Source: Lathyrus oleraceus
Taxonomy: Eukaryota; Streptophyta; Magnoliopsida; Fabales; Fabaceae
Reading direction: 5' to 3'
Assembly (NCBI RefSeq): GCF_024323335.1
Contig: NC_066580.1
Span: forward strand, 253,742,977 to 253,806,976
Length of the DNA stretch: 64,000 nt
Shown: piece after piece, positions 57,260 through 64,000 of the stretch
Position numbering within the stretch: position 1 is the first letter of the stretch
How the letters are laid out: each line of letters starts with the position of its first letter
Made by a program: the position numbers and the translations under genes
Notes under the pieces: model-generated
The model's input: the letters and a program-made list of their open reading frames with translations, nothing else
The model's database searches: none
Told to the model about the DNA's origin: nothing

Positions 57260-57606
57260 CGGTACTATACCAGAGCCAACTCTGCCAGATCGATGGATCA
57301 TCCTGAGCAAGAGAGTTGTGAATTCAGAGAGGATTTTGCCAGCCTTAGTGATTTTAATGGATTTATTCCTGTTGATGGATTTATTCCTGGTTAACCAATC
57401 CCGGGCTGGCATTGGCTACTGTTCTGGGACACTTAAGGAGCAAGGTTTGTTCAAGTGGAGGATTCATCCGTGACGATCAACCATAAGAAGAGGCTGCTAC
57501 TATTTTTGAAGAAGATGCAGAAGATCTTGAACAATTTCATCATACCTGGTGGTGTCTGCCACAATTGGGTCGCTGTGGATGTTCCTACGGTCATTCATAA
57601 GTCAGC
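57260..57606 (+). pseudogene. Gag and gag-pro end remnants, E internal region 2
   Basis: This repeats the two remnants of copy 1: gag start text to about 57394, then the gag-pro C-terminal pieces ending HNWVAVDVPTVIHKSA at the intron donor. The stop and frame break are the same, so these lesions predate the duplication. Confidence 0.7.
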
Positions 57607-57862
57607 GTGATTTGTTCACTTTGTTAAAAACCCTTCTCCCATGCCAAAAGGAGAAGTGATGACATTGTTGGCAACATTTAATACAATGATGTTTTCATTC
57701 AATTAATGCATCGTCAAACATTTGTTTTCACTTTTTGCTTTTCTTTATGAAATCAGTGATCACAAAAAACCCTGAAAAAACAAAAACAGCATTTTTCATC
57801 TGCATAAATGATTTGCTTGTTTAAAATTCAAAAGCTTTTCATTATCCAGAATCATTATGCAG
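57607..57862 (+). other. Ogre intron kept in E internal region 2 (256 bp)
   Basis: Same length and ends as in copy 1 (GTGATTTG ... ATTATGCAG). Confidence 0.75.
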
Positions 57863-58190
57863 GGATTTCTAAACCCATTGAACATAATGATCCAACGCCA
57901 TCTCCCAATCTTGAAGTCCTTGTATCTGAGGCAGAGGAAGATGATGTTGAAGGGGATTCCTGACGAGATTACACACTTTCTTGAGCACAAGAGAGCTCAT
58001 TCAGCTGTATCATGAGAATCAGCGAACCAGTCAAACTGGGGATTAAAAAAAAAAAAAAAAAAAAAAATGCAATCAAAAAAAAAAAAAAAAAAAAACAAAA
58101 AAAAAAAAAAAAGAGAAAGAGGGTAAAAAAGATGAAAGTCAAAAATCGGGGAAAATTTTTTCAAGATTTTTTCCAAAAGAAAAAAGTATA
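57863..58190 (+). pseudogene. Pol exon 2 start remnant and A-rich scar, E internal region 2
   Basis: The acidic pol leader remnant runs to about 58040, followed by the A-rich scar 58043-58190. A-run lengths differ from copy 1, as expected for slippage. Confidence 0.7.
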
Positions 58191-58205
58191 CCCTCAAGTC
58201 CCTAG

Positions 58206-58544
58206 TTGACTGATGCTGAATGGATTCAGAGTCGTTATGACCAACTGAATTTAATCGAAGAGAAGAGATTAACTGCCATGTGTCATGGTCAGTTATATCA
58301 GCAGAGAATGAAGAACGCATTCGACAAGAAGGTCAAGCCTCGTGTGTTCCGAGAAGGTGACCTTGTGCTCAAGAAAGTTTTGTCTTTCGCGCCCGATTCC
58401 AGGGGCAAGTGGACTCCAAACTACGAGGGTCCATATGTTGTTAAGAGAGCCTTTTCAGGCGGTGCTTTGATGCTTACAACAATGGATGGGGAGGATTTCA
58501 CTCGTCCTGTGAATTCAGATGCAGTTAAGAGATACTTTGCCTAA
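58206..58544 (+). pseudogene. Integrase C-terminal remnant, E internal region 2
   Basis: The translation is identical to the copy 1 remnant over 112 codons, again starting at TTG with no usable ATG before about codon 24. Confidence 0.85.
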
Positions 58545-58594
58545 AAAAAAAGTATATGCAAATGAAAAAAAAACAAATGAAAAAAACAGAATAG

Positions 58595-58760
58595 CTCGCT
58601 AAGTTGAAAACCCGAAAGGGCGGCTTAGGCAAAAATGAGCGTCTCGGTGGAGAACCCGCAAGGGTAATTCAGGCAAAAATTAGAGACTTGAAAGAGATAT
58701 ATTTGCATCCCGCTAGATTGAGTACCTCACTCTGGGGCAATCTAGGCAAAAATTAAGGGA
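58595..58760 (+). other. Hairpin array after pol, E internal region 2
   Basis: The same three stem-loops as copy 1, H1 arms at 58599-58603 and 58624-58628. Confidence 0.75.
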
Positions 58761-61500
58761 TTTGGCAAGTAACTGCATCCTGACAAGACTTTCTGTTCAT
58801 CAGCCGTCATTTTGTCAGAAGATTCTCGATTCGTCGTCAACTGAAGCTTCGGATACATCGAGATTCAAATTGGTAGAGAAAGGATCATTATGTTGAATGT
58901 AGCCCTCTTCCAATATATATCACTGATTTCAAAATTGTACAGATCTTTGGAGTCTTGCCATTTGCAGGCTACCATTCTATCAAATCAATTTGAGCTTTTT
59001 ATCCAATTATTTGCACTCTTATTTGTTTCAATTCAACAAATGTTTTGCATGTTTTAAATTGATAAAATGTCATTGTTTTAAACAAATCAAAATTTTCAAA
59101 AATATTGTTTCAAACAAAGTGAACATTCACAAGATTGAAAGGATACTCAAAAATATCTCAGTGCTCTCCCGAGGGTGGCATGATTTCCAACGGGTAAGAC
59201 ATTTGTTCATACTCCTGGTTTGGGGGTATTTTCTTTCTCCAGATCTTTGTTGAGGTTGTTCCTCAGACAGAGTTGTTGTTGGGGTTGTTCCCGGTACAGT
59301 CGCAAGTAAGTGTTGTTGAAGACTTTGCTTTCTCCAGCAGCAGTTTTCCCAGCATGGGTTTTTCCTTATAGAAGTTTCGGCGGTTGATGGTCTATCATCT
59401 TGGTGCCCCGTCACTCTCTCCAGTGGGTCGACACCCCCAGACTTTATTTGTCTCCTCAGAGCAATCATGAGTATAGCCATTGATTGATACTCCCTTCGGA
59501 GTCGCGAGTAGAGCTGTTATTGATATCCCCACCAGGGTTGCAAGTGGAGTTGTTACCTCTTTTCCCCATGCAGTGTGCCAGCAGGATTTGTCTGTTTCCT
59601 CAGCACGATCGTTTTCTCTTTGAAGATTCGGTAAGTCAGTGGTTTGATACCCGGTACTTTACCTTTTCCCCGGCGAAGTCGTCTGCGGAATTATTGCTAT
59701 CTCTCCATCAGAGTTATTCTCTCCAGCAGAGCAGGATTTATTTTCCTGAGCAGTTTTGATTCGGGTTGACATCCCCGTATTACAACCATCTTTTCCTCAG
59801 TATAGTCTGCAGAGTGTTTGTGGTGGCAGTTTCGCCTGTTGAATACTCTTTCAATCCCCGGTATGGTCGGATGATGGCTTCAGCCTCCAGTGAACGGATT
59901 TGATTTCCTGACTGTTTGTGATCCCCTGTAGAGTGGCTTGCCTTGCAGAATCTACTTGTTGTGATCAGTTTGCTATGTATATTCTCCCCAAGTGGAGTGG
60001 TCTGTTGCAGAATATACTTGTTTGATCTGTCCTCCCTCAGTGGTTTGTTCCCAAGGGAGTAGCCGACAGTTTTCCCCAGTAGAATTGCTTATGCAGTTAG
60101 ATTCTATTTGGATGATTCATTCTCCCTCAGTGGGTTGTTCCCCAGTGGAGTTATGTGGACTTGCCTCTACAGCAATTTGTGCTTGTGTATGCACCCCTTT
60201 TGTTCCTCAGTCGACACTGGGATCCCCTGCAGATACTTTGGGACTTCTCTCGTTCCCCTACAGATTTGTCTTGGTGGCTGTTTTGCCCGTTGTGACTTTC
60301 TGTACCCTGTTTGGGTCGTCTCCTAATATCTCTGATTCTCTGCTTCTTCAGCAGTACCTGCAGATCTTTGCTCTTCAGCATGTAGATCTCCGCAGATTGG
60401 CTCTCCAGCTGGTTTTTCCCCTGGAAGTATAATACCGGGTGTTTAGTTCCCGAACCTGTTTGTGTTAGAATTGTCTGTTTTGTCAGCATTCATCAAACAT
60501 AAATCACGCATATTCATGCATACTCATGAACATTCAGATATTCATGTCGCATTTCTTGCCATATATCTTTTGTTTGTCGTGTCTCCTGCTATGGTGATAT
60601 AGATCTCCTTACAAATCTCCCCAAGCAGATGTCGGGTGTTTAAAATCTCTCCATATAGAGTCAACCCCATAAGCAGAAAATATGTCTGTCTTTCCTTCTG
60701 CAGTTCCCCACTGAGATCTATCCTCGTGGATGACGGTTTCTTCCGTTTCCTCCCAACACATATATTGGGATGGATTTTCCTATTTGAGTTACATCCTCAT
60801 TAGGACGTGTCTTAATTCAGTCTATTTTTTCGGATCATTCCCGAATTGGCTATTTGTCAAATATCTTGTGTTTCCCAGTGGGTTGTTCCCCAGCGGAATG
60901 TTTTTGGGCCTCTACCCTCATACCCGGTAGTTGTAAGTCCTATCTTTCCTGGCTTTCTTGACAGAATTTGTGGTTATACACCTTTTATTCTCCAGCCAGA
61001 GTTTTGGTTTTCTACCCGTATACTGGTAGTTGTAAAATCCTATTTTTTCCTGCTCTTCAGCAGTTTGTGGTTTGTTATAAACCCTATCTTGGTTTCCCGT
61101 GCGGATTTGTGATTTGTTCTATCCCCACGCAGAGTTGTTGGTCTTCTACCCCGTATTCGGTAGATGTAAACCCTAATTTTGTGGTTATCTTCATCTAGTT
61201 CTTGATGTTGATTTTCCTTTGCTCGGATAAGTTGCTCAGATCAGCACTTATATCCCTAGCAAGTTTTTTGTGGATAATTGCCGTATGCTAGCAATTTTAT
61301 CCCCAGTGGGTCTTTTCACCGTTTGCTAGTGATTTGTTCCCCGGATCATTGGTTGTTTACCAGTGCATCCCCAGATAGTCCCTGTGGATAATTGCCGGAT
61401 GCTTGCAAATTATCCTCAGCAGATCGCCTTTCATTTACCCTTTTGTCGGTAATGTCTGTTGCTCCTTTTGATTGGTTATCATTATATACCTATTCTGGTA
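58761..61500 (+). other. 3' UTR of E internal region 2, first part
   Basis: The same CCCCAG-rich non-coding stretch as copy 1, with scattered single-base differences. No gene. Confidence 0.7.
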
Positions 61501-62725
61501 TCCCGATGCCTTTCTTTTCGGATTTTTATCCTTAAACAACCCAGTAACTGGTTCAGGATAATTTTCCTTTCGAGTATATTATTCACGTTTTGACGACTAT
61601 GAATAATATGTCTCATGCGCTCTTTGGTTGGAGTCCTTTGTTGATCTTCCCCAGTCGAGTAAGATTCGTATTCCTTGTGGAATCGAATGTCCATCCTATA
61701 AACAAGTCTGCTGTTCTAGCTTTCTTCAGGGTGATGAGTGTCTTGGAACACAAACCAATTCACGATTTCGGATTTTATCCTATAAACAACCCAGTAACCG
61801 GTTAAGGATAATTTTCCTTGCGAGTATATTATTCACGTTTTGACGGCTATGAATAATATATCTCATGACTCTCTTGTCGAACACTTTGTTTGCTTCTCCA
61901 ATTGAGTAAGATTTGCATTCTTTACAGAATCAAATATCCATCCTATAAACAAGTCTGCTGTTCTAGCTTTCTTTCGGATGATGAGTGTTTTGGAACACAC
62001 ACCAATTCACGTTTTTGACCATCCTTTAAACAAGTCTGCTGTTCTAGCTTTCTTTCGGATGATGAGTGTTTTGGAACACACACCAATTCACGCTTTTTGC
62101 CCATCCTTTAACCAGTTTGCGTTTAGGATGATGAGTGTTTTGGAACACACACCAATTCACGTTTTTGACCATCCTTTAAACAAGTCTGCTGTTCTAGCTT
62201 TCTTTCGGATGATGAGTGTTTTGGAACACACACCAATTCACGCTTTTTGCCCATCCTTTAACCAGTTTGCGTTTAGGATGATGAGTGTTTTGGAACACAC
62301 ACCAATTCACGTTTTTGACCATCCTTTAAACAAGTCTGCTGTTCTAGCTTTCTTTCGGATGATGAGTGTTTTGGAACACACACCAATTCACGTTTTTGTC
62401 CATCCTTTTAAACAAGTCTGCTGTTCTAGCTTTCTTCAGGGTGATGAGTGTCTTGGAACACAAACCAATTCACGTCTCCGGATCTTATCCTATAAACAAC
62501 CCAGCAACCCGGTTCAGGATAATTTTCCTTGCGAGTATATTATCTACGTTTTGATGGCTATAGATAATATGTCTCATGCACTCTCTTGTCGAACACTTTG
62601 TTTGTTTCCCCAACTGAGTAAGATTTGCATTCTTTACAGAATCAAATGTCCATCCTATAAACAAGTTTGCTTTCGCTCTCTTCAGGATGATGAGTGTTTT
62701 GGAACACACACCAATTCACGTCTTT
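61501..62725 (+). repeat. Higher-order tandem repeat in the 3' UTR of E copy 2
   Basis: The same number and order of 81 and 69 bp units as in copy 1 (first core unit at 61978). A one-base deletion near 61867 and a few substitutions distinguish it. The equal unit number argues for a recent common origin. Confidence 0.9.
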
Positions 62726-63301
62726 GGTCGTTCACCTGTTGCATGCCTACAACCCGGTATCCTTGGTGTTCCCTCCTTTCTGCTCCCTATTATGACCTCG
62801 GTCCCCCTGTGGAGTCAGATTTTCCTGAGTTTGTTACCCTTATACCGGTAACATCTCATTTCTTTGTTGCTTCCCTCAGTGGAACTTTTTGTTGCTTCTC
62901 CCCAGGAGTCAGCTTGTGTTTCTCCAACGGATTTATTTTCCTTTGGAATTCTTCTCCCAGTGTGAGTCCTTCACTCCCCAGTGAGTTTTCCAGTCTGTTT
63001 TCTGTTATTTCCTTAATCAGAGTCGTGTCTTGTCCACGTTATGTCAGTTTTGTTTATCCCCATAGAGTCTTGTTAGAGTCTCTGTTCCTGGTGAGTGTAT
63101 TACTCCGATGGATCGTATTTTCTTCTGTGTGAATCATACTCCCCACAGAATTTTGTCTTTTGCATGCATACATTTGCATCATGAGGTCTCTTAGGGACCA
63201 AAATTTGTCTCATTACTGTTATTTAAGCCCATTCTACCGCGTCGAGATGAAGATTTCTAAACTTCACTTCTCCGGCTAGAATGACCTTAAATAGGGGCAT
63301 C
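62726..63301 (+). other. End of the 3' UTR and polypurine tract, E copy 2
   Basis: It has 25 extra bases near 62873-62897 compared with copy 1, which alters the frame of the repeat ORF. The polypurine tract AAATAGGGGCATC lies just before 63302. Confidence 0.8.
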
Positions 63302-64000
63302 TGTAAGACCCCAATTTTGGGCCCTAAGATCCCTCATGGCCCATATCATATCATATCATATCATGGCCTCAAGGATCATTGCATACCTTAGTTCCCCTCC
63401 TAGTGGGTGGGTTGCCTTGTGAGTTGATTCTTGATCACCAAGCATGCCTTGCATTTGTATATCTTTGCCTTTCATATATTTATTAACCAAAAAGTACAAA
63501 AATATTGTCAGTCTAACCTTGTTGCTTGCAGTTGAAGCAATCATCAGCAATTAGGTCAAAATCAGTCAACAGTCAGTCATTGCAATGGGTGGTGGCCATT
63601 CTTGCAGAATTTGGGCACCATGATCAATAATCAAGAGTTCATACAACTTGGGACATCATTGGAAGTCAAGTTCTCAAGGAATTAGGGTTTGGAATTCATC
63701 AGAAGTGGTTCAGTCATCCAAAACCCTAGAAAGGTCAAACTTGGTCAACTGTGGATTTAATCAGTGATTTGATGGATAGAATTGATTTGAAGAAGTTCAT
63801 TCATGCTTGTACCAGCCTCATCTATCATGTCAAACCTCATCATGGAAGAATTTGAAGTAAAAACAGAAAATTTTCCAGAAATAGAAAGTGGACCTGTAAT
63901 TTCAACTGCCAAAAATGGAAACTTCTTGATCTTAAACTTACATCATGATACAAGCTTCAAATGAAATTTTGCCCAACATGAAAGTTGAAGATCTTGTTCT
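63302..64000 (+). repeat. LTR 3 of element E (first 699 bp, cut by window edge)
   Basis: It matches the start of LTRs 1 and 2 with about three differences from each. Some alleles agree with LTR 1 and others with LTR 2, and two are private. Confidence 0.93.

Larger units (their letters stand above)
35881..64000 (+). mobile_element. Element E: tandem array of a non-autonomous Ogre derivative (LTR-int-LTR-int-LTR)
   Basis: Three LTR starts (35881, 49579, 63302) and two internal regions (42296-49578, 55995-63301) alternate with periods of 13,698 and 13,723 bp. Both internal regions have the same primer site, leader, gag and protease scraps, intron, A-rich scar, integrase tail, 3' hairpins and 3' tandem repeats. 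Neither contains RT, RNase H, a capsid domain or ORF1, so movement would need proteins supplied by an autonomous relative such as B. The array runs past the window edge. Confidence 0.93.

Noticed and set aside
1..64000. Host genes or structural RNA genes
   Set aside because: Every recognisable coding stretch belongs to a retrotransposon; I found no rRNA, tRNA or known ncRNA.

Overview
The window looks like a stretch of large-genome legume heterochromatin made almost entirely of nested LTR retrotransposons. I find no host gene. The strongest lineage clues are Ty3/gypsy elements of the Tat/Ogre type (tRNA-Arg-like primer binding site TGGCGACTCTGCTGGGG, a leader ORF before gag, a second RNase H domain, an intron between protease and reverse transcriptase, LTRs up to 6.4 kb) and one Ty1/copia element of the SIRE/Maximus type. 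Together these suggest the pea/vetch/faba bean tribe or a close relative. The species is an inference.

Layout. (A) 1-6584, minus strand: a decayed SIRE/Maximus element; its 5' LTR is at 5631-6584 and its 3' LTR lies left of the window. (B) 6585-15928, minus strand: an Ogre-type element. Its 3' LTR is cut by A and its gag-pro region is cut by C. Its polyprotein has many stops and its protease core is deleted. (C) 15929-21518, plus strand: an Ogre/Tat element with a 1.6 kb LTR, gag, and a protease interrupted by D. (D) 21519-35797, plus strand: a nearly complete Ogre with ORF1, gag-pro, intron, RT-RNaseH-aRNH-INT, a 3' UTR with tandem repeats, and a truncated 3' LTR. (F) 35797-35880: a scrap of the end of another, inverted LTR. 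(E) 35881-64000, plus strand: a tandem array LTR-internal-LTR-internal-LTR of a non-autonomous Ogre derivative with 6.4 kb LTRs and a period of about 13.7 kb. The insertion order read from the junctions is B, then C in B, D in C, F in D, E in F, with A separately in B.

How the parts work together. Only D comes close to a full coding set, and it has three frame lesions, one nonsense codon and a catalytic Asp-to-Asn change in integrase. E encodes only gag-pro and integrase scraps, but it keeps large LTRs, the primer binding site, a structured leader, the intron and the 3' UTR. It is also the youngest element here, since its LTR copies differ by roughly a dozen substitutions by eye. It therefore behaves like a parasite mobilised by proteins of a related autonomous Ogre.

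The most interesting signals are non-coding. (1) An array of GNRA-tetraloop hairpins sits just after the pol stop in B, D and both E copies, with stems that differ in sequence but still pair. (2) A leader hairpin with loop TAYACCC and compensatory stem changes lies 100-185 nt after the primer binding site in C, D and E. (3) Long inverted repeats occur in the C and E leaders. (4) A two-hairpin module lies near the LTR 3' end in C and E. (5) A half copy of the primer binding site is conserved inside U5. These look like a cis-acting RNA architecture shared by otherwise diverged Ogre families.
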